Assembly: GCF_900113525.1 (NCBI RefSeq)
Contig: NZ_FOPP01000001.1
Coordinates: 248,001-312,000, forward strand
Source of the DNA: Pedobacter insulae
GTDB lineage: Bacteria; Bacteroidota; Bacteroidia; Sphingobacteriales; Sphingobacteriaceae
Length of the DNA stretch: 64,000 nucleotides
Direction of reading: 5' to 3'
Position numbers and translations under genes: made by a program. Every line of letters begins with the position of its first letter. Position 1 is the stretch's first letter. The notes under the pieces are model-generated. The model was not told the DNA's origin. It was given only the letters and a program-made list of their open reading frames with translations, and did not search any database. Shown here piece after piece: positions 28,702 to 36,003 of this stretch.

Positions 28702-29666
28702 CTTTTATCTAAGGCAACGCAAACGTCTCGAATGCTCTCGGTTAAGGGCTTAAAGTTAATATTTATTGTTGTTTTAATTTTTTCATTGCTGTAATAGCTT
28801 AGATTAAAGCTGCTTTTAGCCGCATCCTTTGTTAAAGCTGGTGCCTCTCCAGTAAAGATGGAGGCAAATTTCGCCGCACGCCAGGCTATGCCCAACATCC
28901 ATGGCTTGGCTTCAATCGCAGGGGGGTTAATGGCAAACCCTTTCGCTATTTCAGCAAAAAAATCTTTGTAGTTTAAGTTGTCGGCCGACAAAGTATAGCG
29001 TTCTGCACTATTTTCGCTATTCATCAACAATACCATACATTTCGCTACGTCTACCACATCCACAATGCCTGTTGCTCCATCGGTATAAAACTTTAACCCG
29101 TTTTTTACCAATTTAAAAATCGCACCACTTCCTTCAAATCCGGCGTTTTCTCCAATAATTACTGCCGGATTTACAATTACCGCATTTAATCCCTCTGCAA
29201 TACCCCGCCAAACTTCCATTTCCCCTTCGTATTTAGAAATTGCATAAGCATGAACACCCGGGTCGTATTCCCAATAATTTTTCTCCGTAATTAACTCTCC
29301 TTTTTTTGCATTGCCCAAAGCTGCAATTGAACTAACATGCAATAACCGCACATTATTTTCTAAGCACAGGTTTACAATATTAGAGGTACCCTCTATGTTT
29401 ATCTTTAAAAGTTTAGCTTTATCCTTTGGGTTAAACGAAATGAAGGCGGCGCAATGATAAACTTGGGTAATCGATTCAAATGCATCAGTTAAAGTCGCAG
29501 CGTCATTAATATCCGCTGTAAACCATTCAATTAAATTATTTTCTTTAATCAGGCCTGGAATAACAGAGTTACTTCTTTTTAAAGCACGAACCTTACAATT
29601 TTGAGCAGTTAATTGATGAATTAATTCTGCTCCTAAAAACCCTGTTGCGCCCGTTACAAGTATCAT
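28698..29666 (-). CDS. NAD(P)-dependent epimerase/dehydratase (extended SDR)
   Basis: 322 residues with the Rossmann motif GATGFLGAELI (5-15), VYHCAAF, and the catalytic YAISKYEGE (Tyr and Lys spaced YxxxK). Similar to dihydroflavonol-reductase-like or 3-beta-HSD-like SDRs; the substrate is not visible. Its stop overlaps the start of the SerB-ACT fusion (ATGA), so they are translated together. The upstream ATG at 29666 is directly before the Rossmann strand, as expected. Divergent from the arginase-fold gene. Confidence 0.85.
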   Translation of the reverse strand: MILVTGATGFLGAELIHQLTAQNCKVRALKRSNSVIPGLIKENNLIEWFTADINDAATLTDAFESITQVYHCAAFISFNPKDKAKLLKINIEGTSNIVNLCLENNVRLLHVSSIAALGNAKKGELITEKNYWEYDPGVHAYAISKYEGEMEVWRGIAEGLNAVIVNPAVIIGENAGFEGSGAIFKLVKNGLKFYTDGATGIVDVVDVAKCMVLLMNSENSAERYTLSADNLNYKDFFAEIAKGFAINPPAIEAKPWMLGIAWRAAKFASIFTGEAPALTKDAAKSSFNLSYYSNEKIKTTININFKPLTESIRDVCVALDKR

Positions 29667-29733
29667 TTCATTTTATTCATTAATATATGCGTCCAAAAAT
29701 AGATATTTGAGGCCAAACATTTATACCGCTTTT

Positions 29734-30915
29734 ATGTCTTTATCAGATTTTTTTTCGCCAATCAACCCTGATCAGTTTAGTCCAAAAAATGGATTTTATA
29801 CAAGTCAGCTAGGATTAAAAGTTGATTTTTTTACCGACCGTTTTCCAGATCTGGAAGAAAAAAAATACGATATCGCCATTTTTAGTGTCAAAGACGACCG
29901 TGGTTCCATCAATAATAGCGGCTGTTCATTAGCAGGAGATTACTTTAGGGCACAATTTTATCTTTTAAATGAAGGGGCTTTCACCAGTAAGATCATTGAT
30001 TTAGGCAATATCATTGCCGGAAATGAAATGTCTGATACTTATTTTGCGGTTAAAACAGCAGTTCAGCAATTAATTAAATTAAATATTTTACCCCTTATAA
30101 TAGGCGGAGGGCAAGATTTAACCTATGCGCAATACTTGGCCTATGAAGCGCTGGAGCAAAAAGTAGACTTAGTGGTAGTCGATTCGAAATTTGATTTGGA
30201 AGAAGATCAGGAAGAAGATATCGTAACAACCTCTAACTCTTATTTAAGTAAGATCTTCCTACATCAGCCAAATTTCCTTTTCAACTTCAGCAATATTGGT
30301 TACCAAACCTATTTTGTAAATCAAGATAGTCTAAAAGTAATGGATAAGTTATATTTCGACGTTCACCGTTTGGGCGAATTTGTCCAGGATATCGGCCTTA
30401 CCGAGCCTGTTATTCGCAATGCGAACATGATTAGTTTCGATATGGGAGCGATACGGTCGGGAGACGCAGGTGCAAACGCTAATGCTGGCCCCAATGGCTT
30501 CTACGGAGAAGATGCCTGCAGAATTGCCCGCTATGCCGGCATGAACGATAAGTTAAGTTCCATAGGGTTTTATGAGTTTAACCCAGCCTTTGATAAGAAT
30601 AGTCAGACTGCCATGCTTTTAGCGCAAATGGTTTGGTATTTTATTGAAGGCTATTATAACAGAAAGCAAGATTTTCCACTTACACCAAAGTCGCAGTATA
30701 TTATTTATAGAACGAGTTTAAAGGATGGCTCTGGTGAAATGAATTTCGTTAAAAGTAAGCGATCTGATCGCTGGTGGATGCAGGTTCCCTATCCAACCGG
30801 AATATCAAAAAATGAAAGGTATCATTTAGTGCCTTGTAGATACGAAGATTATAATACAGCCGTTAATGGAGAGATGCCAGACTTGTGGTGGCGAACTTAT
30901 CAGAAACTAAGTTAA
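29734..30915 (+). CDS. Arginase/formimidoylglutamase-fold protein with altered metal site
   Basis: 393 residues from the ATG at 29734 (a TTG at 29707 is less likely). The fold shows as GGGQD (124-128), VVVDSKFD (147-154) and ISFDMGAIRSGDAG (233-246). In true ureohydrolases these are GGDHS, DAHxD and SFDxDxxDP. Here the first His is absent, the middle His is Lys152, and the second Asp of SFDxD is Gly238. Several manganese ligands are therefore missing, so it may be non-hydrolytic or bind differently. The C-terminal part (about 320-393) is Trp-rich. Usually annotated formimidoylglutamase in related genomes (from memory). Confidence 0.75.
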   Translation: MSLSDFFSPINPDQFSPKNGFYTSQLGLKVDFFTDRFPDLEEKKYDIAIFSVKDDRGSINNSGCSLAGDYFRAQFYLLNEGAFTSKIIDLGNIIAGNEMSDTYFAVKTAVQQLIKLNILPLIIGGGQDLTYAQYLAYEALEQKVDLVVVDSKFDLEEDQEEDIVTTSNSYLSKIFLHQPNFLFNFSNIGYQTYFVNQDSLKVMDKLYFDVHRLGEFVQDIGLTEPVIRNANMISFDMGAIRSGDAGANANAGPNGFYGEDACRIARYAGMNDKLSSIGFYEFNPAFDKNSQTAMLLAQMVWYFIEGYYNRKQDFPLTPKSQYIIYRTSLKDGSGEMNFVKSKRSDRWWMQVPYPTGISKNERYHLVPCRYEDYNTAVNGEMPDLWWRTYQKLS

Positions 30916-30953
30916 TTTTACAATCCAATTAATCGAATTTATGTTCAAAATGT

Positions 30954-30961
30954 TATATTTG
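30954..30961 (+). promoter_or_regulatory. Candidate -7 element of the TlpA-family gene
   Basis: TATATTTG matches TAnnTTTG 24 bases before the ATG at 30986. No clear -33 box. Confidence 0.4.
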
Positions 30962-30985
30962 ATTAATTAACAATACGAAATAGTT

Positions 30986-32143
30986 ATGAAAAAATTGATT
31001 TTATCAGCCTTATGCTTAGTACCAATGGCATTAATGGCACAAACGCCTTTTACCATTAAGGGTAATATGAAAAGCTTAAAAGCTGGCGACAAAATTTACC
31101 TAAGCTACATGGGAGCTGCTGGCCGTATTACCGATTCGGCAACAGTTAACAATGGATCTTTTGAGTTCAAAGGAACGCTGGAAGGTACAAGTCCAGTTCC
31201 TGGAAATCTATTTAAAAACATTAATCCTTACGTAAAAGGCGCTAATACCAAATTCTTAGATTATACCATGTTATATGTAGAGCCCGGAAATATTGTAGTT
31301 AATTCTGCCGACTCAGTTGCGTCTGCAAAGGCAAGTGGGACAGCAGTAAACAACGACAACCAAAAATTAGCGGTGATGTTGAAGCCATTTACAGAAAAAC
31401 AAACGGCTTTGAGCGCTCAAGTGGCTAAGTTAACACCTGAGGAAAGAAAAGATCAAGCTGTGATGGCGCCGTTCATGGAAGGGTATCAAAAAATTGCGAA
31501 AGAAATGAGCCCTATTTATTTAGCTTTTGCAAAACAGAATCCAAAATCATATATCAGCTTAACTACTTTATCTCAATTCGCTAGCAATGCAGAATATGCC
31601 AATGAGGCAGAAGCTATCTTTAACAGTTTAAGTGAAGACTTAAAGGCAAGTAAAACAGGTAAGAACCTAGCCATGAGCTTCGCCGCAGCAAAGAAAACTG
31701 CTATCGGCGTAATGGCAATGGATTTTACGCAGAATGATAAAGATGGTAAGCCGGTTAAATTATCAGATTTCAAAGGTAAATATGTGCTAATCGATTTTTG
31801 GGCATCATGGTGCGGTCCATGTAGAGATGAAAATCCAAATCTAGTAGCTGCATACCATAAATTTAAAGATAAAAACTTTACCGTTTTAGGCGTTTCTTTT
31901 GATGGTGGAACCACCAAAACAACTAAAGAAGCTTGGTTAAAAGCAGTCGCTGATGATAAATTGGATTGGACACAAGTTACCGATCTAAATGGATGGCAAA
32001 ATGAGGTTGGCCAGCTTTACGGTATCCGTTCTATCCCTGCTAATTTCTTAGTAGACCCAACTGGTAAAATTGTTGGTAAAGGATTAAGAGGTGAAGAACT
32101 ACATACAACATTAGCAAAACTATTAGGAGATAAAACTAAATAA
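30986..32143 (+). CDS. TlpA-family thiol:disulfide protein with DUF4369 domain
   Basis: 385 residues: signal peptide (1-19, ALMA|Q), DUF4369-like beta domain (about 20-120), helical linker (about 130-245), and a C-terminal thioredoxin-fold domain with WASWCGPC (C276, C279) and the cis-proline IP at about 350-351. A periplasmic, probably membrane-bound or lipoprotein-like reductant of disulfides in Bacteroidota. Its own promoter candidate and a strong terminator make it a single-gene unit. Related proteins lie at 60875 and 62226. Confidence 0.92.
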   Translation: MKKLILSALCLVPMALMAQTPFTIKGNMKSLKAGDKIYLSYMGAAGRITDSATVNNGSFEFKGTLEGTSPVPGNLFKNINPYVKGANTKFLDYTMLYVEPGNIVVNSADSVASAKASGTAVNNDNQKLAVMLKPFTEKQTALSAQVAKLTPEERKDQAVMAPFMEGYQKIAKEMSPIYLAFAKQNPKSYISLTTLSQFASNAEYANEAEAIFNSLSEDLKASKTGKNLAMSFAAAKKTAIGVMAMDFTQNDKDGKPVKLSDFKGKYVLIDFWASWCGPCRDENPNLVAAYHKFKDKNFTVLGVSFDGGTTKTTKEAWLKAVADDKLDWTQVTDLNGWQNEVGQLYGIRSIPANFLVDPTGKIVGKGLRGEELHTTLAKLLGDKTK

Positions 32144-32165
32144 TAGTTAACCTTTATAAAAATAA

Positions 32166-32199
32166 GAAGCCCCATGCTAGTAAAATAGTATGGGGCTTC
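32166..32199. terminator. Bidirectional terminator between TlpA gene and purD
   Basis: GAAGCCCCATGCTA and TAGTATGGGGCTTC arms (one mismatch) around a 6-base loop, with T-rich sequence on either side (TTATTATAAT on the plus strand, TTATT on the minus). It lies between convergent genes. Confidence 0.8.
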
Positions 32200-32217
32200 T
32201 TATTATAATAGCTGTTA

Positions 32218-33492
32218 CTACATTAAGTCAAACCCTATGTCTTCTCTAAAATATTTGCCATCAAAATAAATACGGGCAGCATCAGCGGTTGCTGCTTGTA
32301 AGGCTTCAAACTGCGTATTTTGAATGCTGGTTACTGCTAAAACCCTACCTCCGTTTGTTTTCACTACGCCGCCTTCCAAACTTGTTCCCGCATGAAATGC
32401 CAAAGAGCTACGCATGTTCTCAATCCCCGAAATCGCTTTTCCCTTCTCGTAATCGCCAGGATATCCACCTGCCACAATCATTACTGTCGCTGCATTTTTC
32501 GTGCTAATATCCAACTGGTAGCTGGCTAGTTTTTTGTCGGCACAAGCCATAAACAACTCCACTAAGTCATTCTCTATTCTCGGTATTACACTTTCTGTTT
32601 CCGGATCGCCCATTCTACAGTTATATTCTATCACATAAGGTTCATCACCCACTTTAATTAAGCCGAAGAAAATAAAACCAGTATAATCTATCCCATCCTT
32701 TAACAGCCCATCAATAGTAGGTTGAATGATAGTATCCTTAATTTTTGCTAAAAATGCGTCATCTGCAAAAGGAACTGGAGATACCGAACCCATTCCGCCT
32801 GTATTCAGGCCGGTGTCGCCCTGGCCAATTCTCTTATAATCCTTTGCTTCAGGTAATATCACATAGTTTTCGCCATCGCTCAATACAAAAACAGAAAGCT
32901 CTATTCCAGTTAAAAACTCTTCAATTACCACCGTAGAGCCCGCGTTGCCAAATTTACCACCCAACATCAATTTAAGCTCTTCTTGCGCTTCAATAGGGTT
33001 TTCAATAATCAGTACACCCTTTCCAGCTGCCAAGCCATCAGCTTTTAAAACTACTGGCATTGCATGGTTTTGGAGGTAGGCTAATCCTTCTGCTAAATTA
33101 GCATTAGAAAAAGATTTAGATTTGGCGGTAGGGATGCCGTGACGATCCATAAACTGCTTCGAAAAATCTTTGCTTCCTTCTAAAACCGCACCTTCTTTTT
33201 TAGGACCTATTACCGGGATATGCGCTAAAGTTTCGTCATTTACAAAAAAGTCATGAATACCATTTACCAAAGGCTCTTCCGGACCAACCACTACTAGGTT
33301 GATACCCTCTTTTAATACCAACGCTTTTACCGCTTCAAAGTCATTCGGATTTAGTTTTACATTCGTTCCATAACTACCGGTTCCCGCATTACCAGGTGCG
33401 ATAAATAATTTTGAACATAATGAAGATTGGCTCATTTTCCATGCAAAAGCACATTCTCTTCCGCCTGAGCCCAATAATAAGATAGTCATCAT
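32218..33492 (-). CDS. purD: Phosphoribosylamine-glycine ligase
   Basis: Second step of purine synthesis: ATP-dependent joining of glycine to phosphoribosylamine. 424 residues, ATP-grasp. Seen: ILLLGSGGREC near the start (the usual GGREH has Cys here), VVVGPEEPLV, the ATP-grasp LKADGLAAGKGV segment, and EYNCRMGDPETE. Two adjacent ATGs (33492, 33489) are possible starts. Separate from the upstream deacetylase gene by a terminator. Confidence 0.96.
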   Translation of the reverse strand: MMTILLLGSGGRECAFAWKMSQSSLCSKLFIAPGNAGTGSYGTNVKLNPNDFEAVKALVLKEGINLVVVGPEEPLVNGIHDFFVNDETLAHIPVIGPKKEGAVLEGSKDFSKQFMDRHGIPTAKSKSFSNANLAEGLAYLQNHAMPVVLKADGLAAGKGVLIIENPIEAQEELKLMLGGKFGNAGSTVVIEEFLTGIELSVFVLSDGENYVILPEAKDYKRIGQGDTGLNTGGMGSVSPVPFADDAFLAKIKDTIIQPTIDGLLKDGIDYTGFIFFGLIKVGDEPYVIEYNCRMGDPETESVIPRIENDLVELFMACADKKLASYQLDISTKNAATVMIVAGGYPGDYEKGKAISGIENMRSSLAFHAGTSLEGGVVKTNGGRVLAVTSIQNTQFEALQAATADAARIYFDGKYFREDIGFDLM

Positions 33493-33507
33493 GAACGCAA
33501 AGATATA

Positions 33508-33531
33508 AAAAAAGCCGACTTACGAAGTCGG
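33508..33531 (-). terminator. Palindromic terminator overlapping the deacetylase stop
   Basis: CCGACTTACGAAGTCGG at 33515-33531 is a 7-bp stem with a 3-base loop. On the minus strand it runs into CTTTTTTT. It contains the stop codon (plus 33520-33522) of the minus-strand deacetylase gene, whose last codons ACT TCG TAA lie inside it. The same palindrome recurs at 45845 and 46903. Confidence 0.7.
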
Positions 33532-34854
33532 TTCGCTAGCCGGTTCGCCATTTGTATTCTTTAATAAATACTCATATACCGCTTTCCATCCCTTCCATTT
33601 CCCCTTTTCCGATAGTGATTCATTGTGCCATAAGCTACAAAGCGTTCCATCCACCATTTTTACCGAAGCAATCAGCTGTTCAACTTTGCTCATTGCCATC
33701 TCCGGACTTAACTTTAAATATTGTTGTAAAGTAACATCCATTACGGCAAAGGGATGTATTTTTAAATGAGTTTGTTTTTCCAGTTGCAAATCATACCAAA
33801 AAAATGGCGTACAAGTGCCCGCTTTAAATCCAACTTGTGAAGCATAGCCCATTGAATAATCATGATTTATACCAGCCTTTATCAATTTTAAATAGGTGTG
33901 TGGTAAATGCAATTTTAAAAAGTGCTGCCGCGATGAATCAACCTTTTGCTGCGTAATTTCTTGAAGAGAAATTAACTCTTCCGCAATCTTTTTAGTATCG
34001 GTATTAGATGCGTAGGAAGGATGAATGCCAATATCAGCTTTCGAAGCTATTTTAGTAATCAGGTTAATCAAGGTTTCATCGTCAGGATTTACATTCGTAT
34101 CAAACTCTTCATGTCCTTTTTTAGCTAACAAAAAGAAAAAAGTAGGCCGTTGCTTATACCGTTTATGAATGTCGGTCAAATAATCATAGGTGTCAAATGG
34201 ATCGTCCTGACCCAAGCCAGTTAAAACGATATCAACAACCTTTTCGGTATTTAGCTTCATCGCCGCTTTTAAAAACCTAGCAGTATTTTTAATCAGTCCA
34301 CTCGATCTAAAATGATAGGCCCGGTCTACGTCGATGGTTGGAATAAATGTGAACTTTCTTTTCCCGAAAATCAGGTTCGGGAATTTTCTCAACAGAATAT
34401 TCTTTAAGATTAATGCCCATCCATCAATAACCGGACTTTCCAATAAGTTTAATTTATATTGTAGGCTCTGTTCGGCGGGGAAGCGATCGTGGTCATCGGC
34501 CTTAAATGGTAAATACTCTTCGTACCTGCTAAGGAAATAAAATGATGCAGCAAAAACGTCAAATGGTAAAGCTCCGGTTTTTACGGAAAAAGGAACTTCC
34601 TGATCTCCAAAAAGGGTAGTCTTAAGGTCAACAGGTTCAATGATGTGCTTTGTTAATAACGTGTCTGCACAAAAGAAAAGCTCCTCTCCAAGGGCTTTTT
34701 CAGCATAACTTATTTTAGGAGCAGTACTTTGTTCAAAATCACTTACCATGCTGGTAAATTCAAAATCACAGCTTAAAATTTCTCTAAAAATAAAATTGAA
34801 AATGTATTTAGTTCTTGGCGAAACTTTTGGACAATAGATTAACAATGGTTGCAT
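33520..34854 (-). CDS. Polysaccharide deacetylase-like protein (DUF7033)
   Basis: 444 residues. An N-terminal alpha/beta region (about 1-165) with FFLSRYEEY precedes a deacetylase-like barrel: IPTIDVDRAY (T-x-D-x-D metal segment), then DIGIHPSYAS (about 265-275, the HxxxS-type second motif) and HPFAVMD. Family CE4-like enzymes remove acetyl groups from amino sugars. No signal peptide, so a cytoplasmic or cell-wall substrate cannot be specified. Ends in PTS encoded by the terminator palindrome. Confidence 0.82.
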   Translation of the reverse strand: MQPLLIYCPKVSPRTKYIFNFIFREILSCDFEFTSMVSDFEQSTAPKISYAEKALGEELFFCADTLLTKHIIEPVDLKTTLFGDQEVPFSVKTGALPFDVFAASFYFLSRYEEYLPFKADDHDRFPAEQSLQYKLNLLESPVIDGWALILKNILLRKFPNLIFGKRKFTFIPTIDVDRAYHFRSSGLIKNTARFLKAAMKLNTEKVVDIVLTGLGQDDPFDTYDYLTDIHKRYKQRPTFFFLLAKKGHEEFDTNVNPDDETLINLITKIASKADIGIHPSYASNTDTKKIAEELISLQEITQQKVDSSRQHFLKLHLPHTYLKLIKAGINHDYSMGYASQVGFKAGTCTPFFWYDLQLEKQTHLKIHPFAVMDVTLQQYLKLSPEMAMSKVEQLIASVKMVDGTLCSLWHNESLSEKGKWKGWKAVYEYLLKNTNGEPASEPTS

Positions 34855-34862
34855 GTGCTAAT

Positions 34863-35360
34863 TTAATTAAAAGTTACGCTTAAACTAGTAGATGGATATT
34901 CCGTTCTTGCACTTTTTCTAATCCCCATTTTCTCTACATGTAAAATGTTCATTTGATCGTCAAATAAATCGTACATGATGCTGTTGGTAAGGCTAAGGCG
35001 CTGTAACGACGATACATTTTCAATCTCAAGATATACGTTTGTAGCTTCATGATCTATCTCAAAGCCGAGGTAATTGGCAGTTACAGGTTTGCCATTTAGC
35101 TGATATTTTAAGTTGGCAGCTAAATATTTCTTAACCAATGCATCCATTTCTTTATGCATTTCGGGTTTCATCAAATCTGTTTTGGTCTTAAAGGTTTTAG
35201 CTAAGATATTTTCAAAATCGTCCGTGAAAATCCTGCAACTTATCTCTAAGCTTTTTCCTTTCGAGTTAAAATTTATTTCAGTAGTGCTCACATGAAGTGG
35301 ATGTACGGGCGTTGCTAGCCATAGTACAACAAGTAACAATTTTGAATAAATAGCTGACAT
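34863..35360 (-). CDS. DUF6702 family exported protein
   Basis: 165 residues with a signal peptide (1-18) then HPLHVSTTEINFN, characteristic of a family with N-terminal HPxHVSxTEI, a beta-sandwich-like domain, and a C-terminal FDDQMNILHVEK. It lies 8 bases upstream of the deacetylase gene (same strand) and is divergent from the HupE/UreJ-like gene. In Bacteroidota, such proteins often neighbour HupE and M1 peptidase genes. Function unknown. Confidence 0.8.
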   Translation of the reverse strand: MSAIYSKLLLVVLWLATPVHPLHVSTTEINFNSKGKSLEISCRIFTDDFENILAKTFKTKTDLMKPEMHKEMDALVKKYLAANLKYQLNGKPVTANYLGFEIDHEATNVYLEIENVSSLQRLSLTNSIMYDLFDDQMNILHVEKMGIRKSARTEYPSTSLSVTFN

Positions 35361-35426
35361 TGAGTTAAAACAATTTACATTTACTATACAAAGTTAACAG
35401 CTATTTTGAATTTTGAAGCACGATCC

Positions 35427-35993
35427 ATGCCCTTAACCGATTTTCTCTTTTACTTCAAGCTTGGTTGGTCACATATTGTAAGTCTAGATGCCCTCGACCA
35501 TCAACTTTTTATCCTAGCCCTGGTGGCGGTATTTACCTCGAAAAACCTTAAACAAGTATTAATTTTAGTTACAGCCTTTACCATTGGGCATTCACTAACG
35601 CTGCTTTTAAGTGTTTTAGATATTATCAGGTTTTCTAGCAAATGGATAGAATTTTTTATCCCATGCACAATCGTAATTACAGCACTGGTAAATCTAACTA
35701 AAAGAAAAGGAACCAATTACTTTCTTGCGCTGGTATTTGGTCTCATCCATGGAATGGGCTTTGCAAATACCATTAGAATGATGCTGGCAAAGGATCAAAA
35801 CATTGGCTGGGGCCTCTTTGGATTTAACATTGGTTTGGAAGTCGGCCAAATCTTTTTTGTATTTATAATTTTATGTGTAACTTGGTTCTTCCTTTCTGTT
35901 ATAAGAATAAGGCAGAGAGATTGGATCATTTTTGTATCAGCTGCCGTATTTAGTCTGGCTCTCCAAATGGCTTTACAGAGAATTCCATTTTAA
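35427..35993 (+). CDS. HupE/UreJ family membrane protein
   Basis: 188 residues from the ATG at 35427 (a TTG 21 bases upstream is possible). About six membrane helices. The family mark is LDALDHQLFILALVAV (about 24-39), and H92-like LIHGMGFANT in a later helix. HupE-type proteins carry nickel or cobalt into cells in hydrogenase or urease contexts, but no hydrogenase or urease is nearby, so transport is unproven. Ends 10 bases before the M1 peptidase ATG. Confidence 0.85.
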   Translation: MPLTDFLFYFKLGWSHIVSLDALDHQLFILALVAVFTSKNLKQVLILVTAFTIGHSLTLLLSVLDIIRFSSKWIEFFIPCTIVITALVNLTKRKGTNYFLALVFGLIHGMGFANTIRMMLAKDQNIGWGLFGFNIGLEVGQIFFVFIILCVTWFFLSVIRIRQRDWIIFVSAAVFSLALQMALQRIPF

Positions 35994-36003
35994 TTTCAAT
36001 TTT

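Noticed and set aside
28698..29666. The epimerase as a nucleotide-sugar epimerase
   Set aside because: The YxxxK segment and length fit several SDR subgroups; no sugar-specific motif is visible, so only the superfamily is claimed.
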